DNA of 64,000 nucleotides, taken from the NCBI GenBank assembly GCA_900188465.1, contig FZPE01000002.1:501489-565488 (forward strand), written 5' to 3'. Every line of letters begins with the position of its first letter. The stretch's first letter is position 1. Below, piece by piece: positions 27,089-36,441 of this stretch. The position numbers were made by a program, and so were the translations under genes. The DNA is from Micrococcales bacterium KH10. GTDB lineage: Bacteria; Actinomycetota; Actinomycetes; Actinomycetales; Cellulomonadaceae. Under the pieces are notes generated by a model that worked only from the letters and a program-made list of their open reading frames with translations, was not told the DNA's origin and made no database searches.

Positions 27089-28299
27089 CAGGCGCTCCTT
27101 TGGGCGTCGTTGACCTCGGAGACGATCTCGTGAATAAGAGAGGTCTCCTCATCGGTTGGGTCAGCACCGGTGACATATCGCACGAAATCCGCGACCACGC
27201 TAGCGGGATCAGACGTCGGTGTCATCGGTGCCATCCCAGGCGAACCACCACCGAGTACGGGTTTGCGCTGTACTTGGAGCATGTGCGGGAATGCCTGTTT
27301 AATGACGCTGAGATAACCTGCGGGAGTGCGCGCATCCGTGAGCACTATGCGTACCCAATCATCTCGTTTGTCGGCGTGGACAGCGGAAAGAACTTCCTCA
27401 AGAGTGCCCTCGATATGACTTAACCTGCGTGCAATCGGAGTTGCCAGAACCGTGCAGGCGGTCACGCCATCTCGCGCTGTGACCTCAACCAAACACACAG
27501 ATTTATGGTGATTCATCTCCGAGAACGAGAACGCCAACGGTGATCCGGAGTACCGGATAACAGGAGCTCGTCCCTCGGATACCGCCGGAGCACTGATCTG
27601 CTGCGGTCCATGAAGATGCCCCAGCGCCACATAATCGACACCGGAGAACACCCCGGCCGGCACTGAGTCGACGCCGCCGACACGGATATCTCGCTCTGAA
27701 TCGCTTGCCTGTCCACCGATGACAAAGGCGTGGGCCATCACGACGGTAGCGAGTGGTTCCGATCCGGCGGTCATACGCTCGGCGATGTCTGCCCGGATAC
27801 GGCGCATGGCGGCGCTCGTCACTGCTTCATGGCTGCGTGTCAGCGGGACCGGAACACCGTCCTCGTCAAAGTCCTCCGCCAACACCCGGCGTGCATCTGA
27901 TGGATCCAAATACGGCAATGGATAGACGATGGCATCGTGGCCGTCGCTCCCCGCCACTCGTACCCCCTGGCCAGCGTCGGCCGTGCGGCTGATGATCGTG
28001 ACCTGGTCCCGCAACAGCGGTGACAGGTAGCCCAGTCGCACTGCTGAATCGTGATTGCCCGGTGTCGCGATGACACTGGCATGCTCCGCGAGTCGCGCCA
28101 ACGCATCAGAGAACTGCTCAATGGAACGCGCAGGGGCATAAGCCTGATCGAAGACGTCGCCACTGATCAAAACGGCATCGACGGCATGTTCTTGAACCTG
28201 CGAAACCAGCCAATCCAGGAACTTCTGGTGGGCATCAAAAAGGTCTTCCCCATGCAGGGTCCGACCCAGGTGCCAGTCAGAAGTATGAATGAATCGCAT
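27088..28299 (-). CDS. sbcD: Exonuclease subunit SbcD
   Basis: Predicted 403-residue metallophosphoesterase, the nuclease subunit partnering SbcC. The metal-binding motifs are in the expected order: SDWHLGRTL near residue 7, ISGDVFDQ near 46, TPGNHDSA near 80, MAHAF near 190 and ALGHLHGPQ near 230. It is first in the sbcD-sbcC-MFS operon and ends in the ATGA overlap with sbcC. The 60 bases upstream (28300-28359) hold no clear promoter elements. Confidence 0.96.
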   Translation of the reverse strand: MRFIHTSDWHLGRTLHGEDLFDAHQKFLDWLVSQVQEHAVDAVLISGDVFDQAYAPARSIEQFSDALARLAEHASVIATPGNHDSAVRLGYLSPLLRDQVTIISRTADAGQGVRVAGSDGHDAIVYPLPYLDPSDARRVLAEDFDEDGVPVPLTRSHEAVTSAAMRRIRADIAERMTAGSEPLATVVMAHAFVIGGQASDSERDIRVGGVDSVPAGVFSGVDYVALGHLHGPQQISAPAVSEGRAPVIRYSGSPLAFSFSEMNHHKSVCLVEVTARDGVTACTVLATPIARRLSHIEGTLEEVLSAVHADKRDDWVRIVLTDARTPAGYLSVIKQAFPHMLQVQRKPVLGGGSPGMAPMTPTSDPASVVADFVRYVTGADPTDEETSLIHEIVSEVNDAQRSA

Positions 28300-28359
28300 G
28301 ATCAGACGTTATCGGCCCCCTCCGACATTACGAACCGTGACGCTCTGACCAGGGACGAA

Positions 28360-28830
28360 TCACTCCGGTAGCGGCTCAGTCACATCGGCGACCTGCGCCT
28401 GTAACGCGGTGATGACCGCGTCGGCTGAAACCTTCACCGTCGAGCCGTGCGCCCCAGCGCCCAGTGAGATGAATTCGCCACGGATGTGCTCGTCCGCAAT
28501 AACGGGAAGCGCTCGCAACGAACCAAAAGGGGTGATGGTTCCCCGTTCGTACCCCGTGACCTCGCGCGCAACATCCGCCTGCGGCATGGAGATCCGATTG
28601 ACGCCGAGCAGCGCGCGTAACTTCGCCCAGGAGATGGTGCGGTCTCCAGGGACGAGCACGAACAGATAGTCGTCTTCCGCCCGCCGTACCACTAGAGTCT
28701 TCACGATCTGGCGTGGTTCCAGGCCACGCACCGCGGCCGCCTCAGCCAGAGATTTCACCGGACCATGCCGCGAGACGGAATAGGAGATTCCCGCTGCGTC
28801 CAACGCTGCCAGCGCTCGTGCTTCGCTCAC
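28360..28830 (-). CDS. YbaK/EbsC-family aminoacyl-tRNA deacylase
   Basis: Predicted 156-residue editing enzyme of the YbaK/ProXp fold, which hydrolyses mischarged tRNA such as Cys-tRNA(Pro). Diagnostic features are the early SVSRHGPVKSLAEAA, the strand IVKTLVVRRAEDDYLFVLVPGDR with the conserved lysine after IV, and ERGTITPFG in place of the usual GG(V/I)SPFG. Length is normal. It is transcribed away from the secreted-protein gene at 28926 and ends 60 bases before sbcD. Exact tRNA specificity cannot be read. Confidence 0.88.
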   Translation of the reverse strand: MSEARALAALDAAGISYSVSRHGPVKSLAEAAAVRGLEPRQIVKTLVVRRAEDDYLFVLVPGDRTISWAKLRALLGVNRISMPQADVAREVTGYERGTITPFGSLRALPVIADEHIRGEFISLGAGAHGSTVKVSADAVITALQAQVADVTEPLPE

Positions 28831-28925
28831 AAGACGAGCCTACGTGCTCGCGCGCACATAGGTGCCTAGGGAACTCCAAGTGGAGTCCCAGACTCACATC
28901 AGGAACAGATGTCATCATTATTGAC

Positions 28926-29384
28926 ATGAGCAAGCGGACGACGACGTTGGCAGCAGGGCTGATCGCCCTGTCACTGCCGTTGTCGGTAACCGCAGAAGCC
29001 GCACCGCTGTATCGCTTCGATCAACCGCGATCCCGCAGCAACCACGTGACCGCGCCGCCTTCCGAAGCAATTTTGACCGACCTTTCGCAAGCCGTGTCCG
29101 CGGTATTGGACGAGTCCGAACGCGATGTCTACGCCCAGGCGGTTGAGGATGCCGAAGTCGCCATCGTGCGAGCGGGAGACGTGCTAGACGCGTCTCGGGA
29201 CGAGAATTTCCCGCTCTGGCAGGTCAAACTTGAAGCGACCGAAGCTGAAATCGGGCTTGAGGCAGCAGGAGCACACGTCAGTTTCGCTCGTAATATGGTT
29301 GACGCCGAATCCCTTGCGGCTATCACGCTAGATGCGATCTCGTTCTACATCGCTGATCTGCTTGACGACATTCGCGCGCTGTAG
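28926..29384 (+). CDS. Small secreted protein of unknown function
   Basis: Predicted 152-residue exported protein that I do not recognise. It has a signal peptide (KRTTTLAAGLIALSLPLSVTAEA) and an acidic, helix-rich mature part with repeated Ala/Glu/Asp segments (AVEDAEVAIVRAGDVLDAS; EATEAEIGLEAAGAHVSFA). The ATG at 28926 lacks a ribosome-binding sequence and may be leaderless. A small hairpin (ACTCC/GGAGT, about 28872-28886) lies in the divergent gap shared with the deacylase gene. It contrasts with the other secreted proteins here in having no Ig domain or basic tail. Confidence 0.65.
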   Translation: MSKRTTTLAAGLIALSLPLSVTAEAAPLYRFDQPRSRSNHVTAPPSEAILTDLSQAVSAVLDESERDVYAQAVEDAEVAIVRAGDVLDASRDENFPLWQVKLEATEAEIGLEAAGAHVSFARNMVDAESLAAITLDAISFYIADLLDDIRAL

Positions 29385-29399
29385 GAGAGACCCCGGCTT

Positions 29400-29588
29400 C
29401 TCTCGAAGCGTTTTTGTTGATTCCTCAGTTTACTAAGTCGCGTTTCAGGGTTGTCTTTTCGGGGCATAAGGGCATAATCTGCTTCTGACAGCGTTGTCAG
29501 AAAACGAGTTCCCCGCGACGACGCGAGGTTTCGCCGTGGGGGTGGAGCCGAGGGCGCTCGTACTCCAAACCGAAAGGAGTACGCCGCG
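29400..29588 (+). promoter_or_regulatory. Structured leader with a hairpin covering the ribosome-binding site
   Basis: This 190-base leader contains CTGACA/TGTCAG (29485-29500), a longer CCCC...GGGG pairing around 29512-29543, and GTACTCC/GGAGTAC (29560-29582). The right arm of the last hairpin contains the GGAG that serves ATG 29589, so the site would be hidden when the stem forms. I could not match it to a known riboswitch class. Confidence 0.45.
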
Positions 29589-29862
29589 ATGATCTTTGCG
29601 AGCACTTCCTCGCGATCGGGCGGGAATCGCCTTCGACAACTGCCCGCGCTCTTGGCGGCCCTCCTTGTTGCCTGTTTGACGTTGAGCGGCGTCATGCTCG
29701 CGGCCGTGCCCGCAGCGAAAGCGGATGAGTCACCGTGGGTGGCCACCTGGGGACGAGCGGCGGGCGGCCTGACCAACTCGGGTGACTGCAACCCGTGCTC
29801 AGTGCGCAATACCCTGCACCTGACCATCGGCGGCAGCAAGATCCGGCTGAAAGTGTCAAATG
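29589..29862 (+). pseudogene. 5' fragment of a secreted SGNH-hydrolase-like gene
   Basis: The fragment encodes a signal peptide (about residues 12-45) and then WVATWGRAAGGL and VRNTLHLTIGGSKIRLKVSN, which matches the opening of secreted SGNH/GDSL hydrolases (normally W.A.W....., then VR...H.S.GG...R...SN). The match stops at the asparagine near 29862. The frame then stays open to 30035 with sequence that looks like noise, while the +1 frame becomes meaningful. The catalytic GDS block should come later in the domain and is absent. GGAG at 29576 precedes the start. I read this as the head of a gene whose middle was deleted. Confidence 0.6.
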
Positions 29863-31128
29863 GTGAACCTGGGTCCGCTCGCGGCTGGCGAATCGGCCGT
29901 GGCGAGCATCGCAGCACATGCAAGTACGACTGCACCGCGGCGTTTTGTACAAGTACGGGTCGATGGGATATTCGACGGTTTGGTGACCTCGAAGAGCAAC
30001 CAGGTCACGATCAACCACAACGTTGGACCTCGTGACGAGACACCGCCCACGACCTCGGTTTCGGTGACCCCGGCCAACCCGAACGGCGCCAACGGCTGGT
30101 ACACCCAGCGACCAACACTGAACATCACCGCCGTCGATAACGCCAGCGGGTTCACCTACATTGAACGGCGCATCAACAACGGCCAGTGGCAGGCACACGT
30201 GGACGGACTCGCCGTTCCTGATGGAGACAACACAATTCATGCTCGCAGTTACGACGCCGAAGCGAATCAATCGGCGACTGTGAGCCGATCGATCAAGGTG
30301 GACAGCACCGCCCCACAGGCGGCCGCGACATTCGAATCTAGTAATCGTGTCGTCACGATCAGCAGCAGTGACGCCACCTCCGGTGTCGCGGCGACTGAAT
30401 ACCGTATCGGGTCCGGAGCATGGGTCACCTACAACCAGCCTGTGGTGATGGGCAACGCTAGCGCAGTGGTGTCATACCGTGCACGTGACCGTGCGGGCAA
30501 CGTCAGCGCCGTTAAGGAACTGTCTGTGCCAGCCGGCTCGCCCGCATCCAATAAGGTCGCCAGTGTGACGTCGGCCTCCATTACCCCGAGCAAGGCGCGT
30601 TACGGCACGCAAGTGCGTGTCGCGGTGACGGTCGCCGCCGTCGACAACTCGGTTGCGACCGGGTCGGTCACGGTGCGGGAAGGAACGCGGGTCCTCGGTA
30701 GCAGCACGCTGCGCGGCGGAACGGCGACGATCACACTGCGGAATCCGAGCGTCGGTCGCCATCAGTTGGCCGTCGGCTACGCGGGTTCGGCATCGGTTGC
30801 CGCATCGGTTCAACCGGTGGTTCTCGATGTTGCCAAAGCCAAGGCATCGGTGGTGGTGAAGGCAAAGCCGGTGAAGAAGACCGGACGAGTGCAGGTGAAT
30901 GCGACCGTGAAGTCCGATGGCATCGTCAAGGGTAAGAAGTTGGCTCAAGTGGTGGTCAAGCGCGGAAAGAAGACCGTGCTGAAGAAGAAGGTGAAGGTGA
31001 CCGCCAAGGGCAAGGCCAAAGTCCGCACCAAGAAATTGGCTGCTGGAAAGTACAAGGTCACGGTGTCGTTCCTTGGTACGGCGACTGCCGCCAAGGCGAA
31101 GGGATCGAAATCGGTCACGGTGAAATAG
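29860..31128 (+). pseudogene. 3' part of a secreted Ig-like protein with lysine-rich tail, out of frame with its signal peptide
   Basis: This frame encodes 422 residues but has no signal peptide of its own. It begins with VNLGPLAAGESAVASI, typical of the end of a DUF11/CARDB-like surface domain, then two OmpL47-like Ig repeats (TPPTTSVSVTP...IERRINNGQW; RIGSGAWVTYN), a Big_3_5 repeat and a Lys-rich tail ending in KSVTVK. It is offset by one base from the signal-peptide frame that starts at 29589; in this frame a TGA stands at about 29848. The simplest reading is a deletion that joined two parts of one or two secreted genes out of frame. Programmed frameshifting is possible but I see no slippery site. 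An ATG at 29860 could start an unexported product. Confidence 0.6.
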
Positions 31129-31158
31129 CGACAGCAAGCCACCTGCGGCGACCTATCG

Positions 31159-31206
31159 GGTTACCGTCGATCTCACGGACTATATGAGGTGAGGTCGACG
31201 GTAACC
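31159..31206. repeat. 48-bp palindromic intergenic element (short variant)
   Basis: GGTTACCGTCGA (31159-31170) and TCGACGGTAACC (31195-31206) are perfect complements. Within the 24-base centre, CTCAC and GTGAG can pair around GGACTATATGAG. The TATAT centre recalls the 60-64 bp elements elsewhere in the window. It lies between the Ig-like gene and hrpA. Confidence 0.65.
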
Positions 31207-31276
31207 GGTGAGGTCGGCATTCGGCCCACAGAAAAGCCCGTGAATTCGTGCGCGTGATTTGGGACAATGGTGCGTT

Positions 31277-34200
31277 GTGACCAATCAGCGCAAGAACCGC
31301 AGACGACCCGGCCGTCAGAGCCAACGGGTCGATCAAGTGGCTCTGCGCACGCAGTTGGACAAAGCCGCGCAGCGGCGCGCCACCGTCTCGTTGCCGGAGA
31401 TTCGCTACCCTGAACAACTTCCGGTCAGTGCGCACCGCGAGGAGATCTCGCGCGCCATCGCTGAGAATCAGGTCGTCATCGTCGCTGGTGAGACTGGTTC
31501 CGGGAAGACCACCCAGATTCCCAAGATCGCACTGGAGCTGGGACGAGGGCGTACCGGGCAGATCGGCCACACGCAACCGCGCCGGATCGCGGCCCGCACC
31601 GTGGCGGAGCGGATCGCCGAAGAACTGCGGACACCGCTCGGCGGCGCAGTCGGCTACCAGGTCCGCTTCACCGACTCCTCCAGCGACGAGACCCTGGTCA
31701 AAGTGATGACCGACGGCATCCTGCTGGCTCAGATCCAGCGCGACCCGCAACTGCTCGCCTACGACACGCTCATCATCGACGAGGCGCACGAGCGCTCCCT
31801 GAATATCGATTTCATCCTCGGGTATTTGGCCCGATTGCTGCCGCGGCGTCCCGACCTGAAACTCATCGTCACCTCGGCCACGATTGACTCGGAGCGCTTC
31901 GCGACCCACTTCGGCACTCCGGAAGACCCGGCGCCGATTATCGAGGTATCGGGCCGAACCTATCCGGTCGAAATCCGATACCGCCCCTTGTATGCCGAGG
32001 ACGGCGGCCGCAGCAGCAAGGGTGACAAAGATCAACTCACCGGCATCATCGAAGCCGTCCAAGAACTGTGTGCGGAGGGACCAGGAGACATCCTGGTCTT
32101 CCTGTCGGGCGAGCGCGAGATCCTGGACACGGCTGAAGCCCTCGAAGGACACTTCGGCCCGCGCGCCAACGACAACAAGCGGCCCGACTACATCGAGATC
32201 TTGCCGCTTTACGCGCGCTTGTCCGCCGCGGAACAGCACCGAGTATTCCAGTCTCATCCCGGTCGACGCATCGTTCTTGCCACCAACGTCGCGGAGACCT
32301 CGCTGACAGTGCCGGGTATTCGCTACGTGGTGGACCCCGGTACGGCGCGCATCTCAAGATATTCGCGCACCACCAAAGTGCAGCGGCTACCGATTGAACC
32401 AATCAGCCAGGCCAGCGCGAATCAGCGTTCGGGTCGGTGTGGACGTGTGGCCGAGGGCATCGCGATTCGACTGTATTCGCAGGCTGACTTCGAGCACCGG
32501 CACGAGTTCACCGAGCCGGAGATCTTGCGCACCTCTTTGGCGTCGGTGCTGTTGCAGATGATGTCCGTCGGGGTGGTGTCTTCTGCCGATGAGATGGCCC
32601 AGTTCCCCTTTGTCGACCCGCCGGACACCCGAGCGGTGCGCGATGGCGTGATGCTGCTGACCGAGTTGGGGGCACTGCGTGCTCCTCGGCATGACACACC
32701 GCAGAGCAAGGCACAGTGCGACGGCCCAGATGGTCGCGCCGCACGAAACGTGCTGACCTCGATCGGCCGCAAACTTGCGTTGCTGCCGATGGACCCACGG
32801 CTTGGCCGCATGATCCTAGAGGCGTCACGTCACGGTGTGACTCGTGAGGTCATGGTTATCACCGCGGCGCTCAGCGTGCAGGACCCGCGCGAACGTCCCA
32901 CTGAGGAACGAGCCCAAGCCGATCAGCTTCACGCGCGGTTCGCCGATCCGACCTCGGATTTCCTGACCTATCTGAACCTTTGGGAGTACTTGCGCGAACA
33001 GCAGCGGGCACTGTCATCGAGTGCGTTCCGGCGGCTGTGCCGCGCGGAATACATCAACTTCCTGCGGGTGCGCGAGTGGCAGGATGTCGTTGCGCAGCTG
33101 CGTGAGCTGGCGAAGTCCATTGACGTTCGAGTCAATGTGCGTGGTCGCAGCACGGCGACTCGTGCGGATGGTTCCATCATCGACACCGCAGCAACTGGTG
33201 GTGATGAGCCTCAGCCGGAATCGTTGCGCCGTTCCTGGCCCGCGGATCTGATTCATAGGTCGCTGCTCGCCGGTTTGCTGTCGCAGATCGGGATGCAGGA
33301 CAGCGGCGAAGTCAAAGCATCTGCGGTAGCGCATCTGCACGGTGCTGCACGCGAGCGAGCGCTCAAGCGGGCGAAGAAGCAGGCTCGAAATGAGTATCTG
33401 GGGTCGCGTGGCGCACGGTTCGCCATTTTCCCGGGTTCGCCGCTTTCCAAGAAGCCACCGGCATTCGTCATGGCGGGCGAACTCGTCGAAACCTCTCGGT
33501 TGTGGGCGCGCGATGTCGCCAAATTCGCCCCGGAATGGGCTGAGGAACTAGCCGGACCACTAGCGCGATCAACCTATTCAGACCCGGCATGGTCTCGTAA
33601 GCGCGGGGCTGCGGTGGTGCGCGAGAAGGTGCTGCTCTACGGTGTTCCGATTGTGGTTGACCGCAAGGTGCTGCTGGCCAAATTCGATGCGCGAGCTGCG
33701 CGTGAGATGTTCATTCGGCATGCCTTGGTTGACGGCGATTGGACCGGTCATCATCGCTTTATCGCACATAACAATGCGGTGCGCGGCGAGATCGAGCAGA
33801 TTGAGGCGCGATCGCGACGTCGTCTGGTGATTTTGGACGACGAGGCCATCTACGCCTTCTTCGACTCGCGTATCCCGGTCCATGTCACTTCTGCGGCTGC
33901 TTTCGACAAGTGGTGGCGCGAAGCGCGCAAGAATACTCCAGAACTTCTGAACCTTTCAGTAGCGCTGCTTGCGCCTGAACTGGATGACCTCGATCGGGAT
34001 CTGCACCCGGATACCTGGCCGCAGGGGGAATGGGAACTGCCGCTGACCTATCAGCTCGCTCCCGGTACAGACAATGACGGCATAACCGTACATATTCCGA
34101 TTGACCTGCTGGGCCGTGTTGTTCCGAACGGTTTCGACTGGTTGGTGCCGGGCATGCGGGACGAGTTGATCACTGCCACGATTCGATCACTGCCCAAACC

Positions 34201-35422
34201 CATCCGGGTGCAACTCGTTCCGGCTCCTGATGTAGCACGTGATGTCGCGGCCTGGTTCGACGCGAATCTGCCGACCTGGGCAGATATTGTGCGTGCCGGT
34301 GATATGGCCGAGCCCTACGCGACGAGTTTCGCTCGTGCGGTGCGCGCTCTGCGCGATGTCGACGTTCCGGTCGATGCGATCGATCGTACGAAGTTCCCGG
34401 CTCATCTGCGTATGACCTACCGTGCGACGACAGAACGCGGCGGCTCCGTGATGATGCTCGATGAGTCCGACGACTTGCGGGCGTTGCAGCGCAGACTTGC
34501 TTCGCACAGTGATCAGGCAATCCGATCCGCTGTCCGTGACGCGCTCACTGCTGCTCTGGCCGAATCCGGCACTGCACTCGAACAGCCCGCGAGCGTCGCA
34601 GCCGTGCCTGTCACTGAAAAACAGCCTATGGCCAAGGTGTCTGCGGCTGCGAGTGCGCCGACAGTGACGCCACCAGTGCCGCCTGCCACCGAGATGAAAC
34701 CGTCGGCTGGTTTCGCACAGCGACTGGTCGATGAGCTCGCCTTGGGTGAAGGGCGAGTAACCTCACGGTGGTCGACGAGCCAGACGCTGACGATGGCAAG
34801 CTCGTCCTATTCCAGCACGACCACAATGGTTGAAGACCTGCAGTTCGCGGCGGCAGAGCGACTCGTCGATGAAATCGTACAAAATAGATCCGATGTAACG
34901 TACAGCGATGTTATGGCTGTTGTCCGACCTCGGTTTGAGGACGAGGTCTATCGGGTAGTCGGCGATGTTGTTGCTGTTCTGACTGCAGCACGGGAGTTGG
35001 ATGCGGAGTTGTCTCGCACCGGCTCGTTGGCGTTACTCGGTGCTGCCGCAGATATTCGAGACCAGACCGGGAAACTCCTAAGAGACGGTTTTATTCGCTT
35101 GACCCCGGTGGAGAGGCTGGGTCACCTCGCCCGTTATGTGCGCGCGGCAGTGCATCGTTGGCATAAAGCAGTCGAGGACCCCACGCGCGATGGGTATCTG
35201 ATGGCTCGAATCCACGACATGGACAAGGCGTACCGGGAGGCGATTGCCCGGTGGCGCGTCGCGAACGGCGTACCAGACGACTTCCCACTGCCGGAGGAAT
35301 TGGCCGATGTGCGCTGGCAGATCGAGGAATTGCGGGTATCGCTGTTCGCGCAACAACTCGGCACGGATGGCCCGGTCAGCGAGAAACGCATTCACAAGGT
35401 GCTGCGCACCCCCGGTTGGTAA
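31277..35422 (+). CDS. hrpA: ATP-dependent RNA helicase HrpA
   Basis: Predicted 1381-residue DEAH-box helicase. The P-loop GETGSGKTT is near residues 71-79, IIDEAHERS near 166-174, TSATID near 200 and QRSGRCGRVAEG near 385. The C-terminal half has the HrpA-specific region (DUF3418-like: MTYRATTERGGSVMMLDESDDL near 1040), which separates it from HrpB. Length is normal for actinobacterial HrpA. I place the start at GTG 31277; GACAAT ends eight bases before it and there is no ribosome site, so a leaderless message is likely. TTG 31259 would add six residues. Confidence 0.93.
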   Translation: MTNQRKNRRRPGRQSQRVDQVALRTQLDKAAQRRATVSLPEIRYPEQLPVSAHREEISRAIAENQVVIVAGETGSGKTTQIPKIALELGRGRTGQIGHTQPRRIAARTVAERIAEELRTPLGGAVGYQVRFTDSSSDETLVKVMTDGILLAQIQRDPQLLAYDTLIIDEAHERSLNIDFILGYLARLLPRRPDLKLIVTSATIDSERFATHFGTPEDPAPIIEVSGRTYPVEIRYRPLYAEDGGRSSKGDKDQLTGIIEAVQELCAEGPGDILVFLSGEREILDTAEALEGHFGPRANDNKRPDYIEILPLYARLSAAEQHRVFQSHPGRRIVLATNVAETSLTVPGIRYVVDPGTARISRYSRTTKVQRLPIEPISQASANQRSGRCGRVAEGIAIRLYSQADFEHRHEFTEPEILRTSLASVLLQMMSVGVVSSADEMAQFPFVDPPDTRAVRDGVMLLTELGALRAPRHDTPQSKAQCDGPDGRAARNVLTSIGRKLALLPMDPRLGRMILEASRHGVTREVMVITAALSVQDPRERPTEERAQADQLHARFADPTSDFLTYLNLWEYLREQQRALSSSAFRRLCRAEYINFLRVREWQDVVAQLRELAKSIDVRVNVRGRSTATRADGSIIDTAATGGDEPQPESLRRSWPADLIHRSLLAGLLSQIGMQDSGEVKASAVAHLHGAARERALKRAKKQARNEYLGSRGARFAIFPGSPLSKKPPAFVMAGELVETSRLWARDVAKFAPEWAEELAGPLARSTYSDPAWSRKRGAAVVREKVLLYGVPIVVDRKVLLAKFDARAAREMFIRHALVDGDWTGHHRFIAHNNAVRGEIEQIEARSRRRLVILDDEAIYAFFDSRIPVHVTSAAAFDKWWREARKNTPELLNLSVALLAPELDDLDRDLHPDTWPQGEWELPLTYQLAPGTDNDGITVHIPIDLLGRVVPNGFDWLVPGMRDELITATIRSLPKPIRVQLVPAPDVARDVAAWFDANLPTWADIVRAGDMAEPYATSFARAVRALRDVDVPVDAIDRTKFPAHLRMTYRATTERGGSVMMLDESDDLRALQRRLASHSDQAIRSAVRDALTAALAESGTALEQPASVAAVPVTEKQPMAKVSAAASAPTVTPPVPPATEMKPSAGFAQRLVDELALGEGRVTSRWSTSQTLTMASSSYSSTTTMVEDLQFAAAERLVDEIVQNRSDVTYSDVMAVVRPRFEDEVYRVVGDVVAVLTAARELDAELSRTGSLALLGAAADIRDQTGKLLRDGFIRLTPVERLGHLARYVRAAVHRWHKAVEDPTRDGYLMARIHDMDKAYREAIARWRVANGVPDDFPLPEELADVRWQIEELRVSLFAQQLGTDGPVSEKRIHKVLRTPGW

Positions 35423-35612
35423 CCCCGCCCATCCGTTGGTTGAGCCTATCGAAACCCGCCGATCGAGCCCGGTCGAGATCACGTCGCCGTTGGCAGCCGC
35501 GCTCCTGCTAGTTGGTTGGCGAAACTCGTGCTAGACGAGTGATGAAAGTGCTGCTAATTGACTGACAAAACACCGGCTAAATAACCGATAGACGCACACG
35601 GCTATGGAGTTG
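35423..35612. other. Intergenic region with an actinobacterial interspersed motif and hairpin
   Basis: The 190-base gap between convergent hrpA and vapC contains TTGGTTGAGCCTATCGAAAC (35437-35456), which resembles a short repeat (GGTTGAGCCTGTCGAAAC type) scattered through many actinomycete genomes. It also has ACTCGT/ACGAGT (35524-35540), a six-bp hairpin. Either could end transcription from both sides. Confidence 0.45.
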
Positions 35613-36050
35613 TTACGTCAACAACTGCGCGGGCGAACGGACCGTGACGCCAGGGAATCTTTCAAAATCGCGGTCGTAGGACACGACTTCCACTCGTTGC
35701 TCTAGTGCGAGCACGGCTAGGTGGACGTCATTGACGAGGTTGGCCGCGCTTCCGACTTCTCTCAGCAGCGTGCTCAGACGATCCATGTGTCCAGGCCCAG
35801 GGTGCACCCACACGGCAGTTGGTGCATTGGTCCACTGCGAAAATTGCATACATGCTGCATTGACACTCAATGGTCGTTCGAATATTGCGGGATGTGTTGC
35901 AACGCGCAGGAACGCCTGCTGCACGATTGTGGTGAAGCCGACGGTGTCGTTGCCGCTGAGTGCACGGTCGAGCCAGGAACGAGCGGCATCGTGGTGCACT
36001 GAGTCAGAGTTGACCGCATAGAGCAGTACATTCGCGTCGACGATCCTCAT
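35613..36050 (-). CDS. PIN-domain toxin (VapC-like)
   Basis: Predicted 145-residue PIN-domain ribonuclease. The acidic metal ligands are in place: D5 in VDANVLLYAVN, then NDVHLAVLALE near 107-117, and VSYDRDFERF near 125-134. It resembles the group often annotated as 'TA system VapC family' with the conserved VHPG segment. Its ATG overlaps the stop of the antitoxin gene (ATGA), so the pair is translationally coupled with the antitoxin first. RNA target unknown. Confidence 0.9.
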   Translation of the reverse strand: MRIVDANVLLYAVNSDSVHHDAARSWLDRALSGNDTVGFTTIVQQAFLRVATHPAIFERPLSVNAACMQFSQWTNAPTAVWVHPGPGHMDRLSTLLREVGSAANLVNDVHLAVLALEQRVEVVSYDRDFERFPGVTVRSPAQLLT

Positions 36051-36298
36051 TTGCCGACCTGCAACCGTCGGGACAACTCGTCATCTTCGAGTTGCCCCGC
36101 CAAAGTCAACGAGGCATCCAGCGAGACTCGGGTACCGCCCATTGAAACCGGCGTCGTCACAAAGTCGATTGCCCCTCGTCCACTGTCGGCACGTCGAATC
36201 ACATCGTTCAATGCCTGTTTGAAGCCAACCCCACGTTCGCGCATTTCGCGGCGAATGATTGCCTCGACATCTGACTCCAATGTGACTGTAGTACGCAT
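36047..36298 (-). CDS. VapB-like ribbon-helix-helix antitoxin
   Basis: Predicted 83-residue antitoxin. The N-terminal MRTTVTLESDVEAIIRREM is a ribbon-helix-helix opening, with the strand RTTVTL used for operator binding; the C-terminal half (TRVSLDASLTLAGQLEDDEL) would wrap the toxin. The gene overlaps vapC by four bases. GCATCA repeats just upstream are probable operators. The TRVSLD...LE/LAG pattern is common in partners of VHPG-type PIN toxins. Confidence 0.87.
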   Translation of the reverse strand: MRTTVTLESDVEAIIRREMRERGVGFKQALNDVIRRADSGRGAIDFVTTPVSMGGTRVSLDASLTLAGQLEDDELSRRLQVGK

Positions 36299-36310
36299 GT
36301 TTGAATCATC

Positions 36311-36338
36311 GCATCAGTAAAAGTGATGCGTGAGCATC
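36311..36338. promoter_or_regulatory. Probable VapB operator
   Basis: GCATCA (36311-36316), its complement TGATGC (36324-36329), and a third AGCATCAT (36333-36340) cluster 13-40 bases before the antitoxin start on the minus strand. Such half-site arrays are typical targets of ribbon-helix-helix autorepressors. Inferred from position and symmetry. Confidence 0.5.
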
Positions 36339-36441
36339 ATTCTGATTGGGTGCGAGAAACTTAGTTGCGGTCGACTCTGTGCAATGTGGTCGGGAAGTGT
36401 GCCGACCACCATCGCAAAACGGGTCCACATCTAGGAGTGGG

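Noticed and set aside
29400-29588. Known riboswitch (c-di-GMP, c-di-AMP or SAM) ahead of the chimeric gene
   Set aside because: None of the conserved cores of these classes could be found; only generic hairpins are visible.
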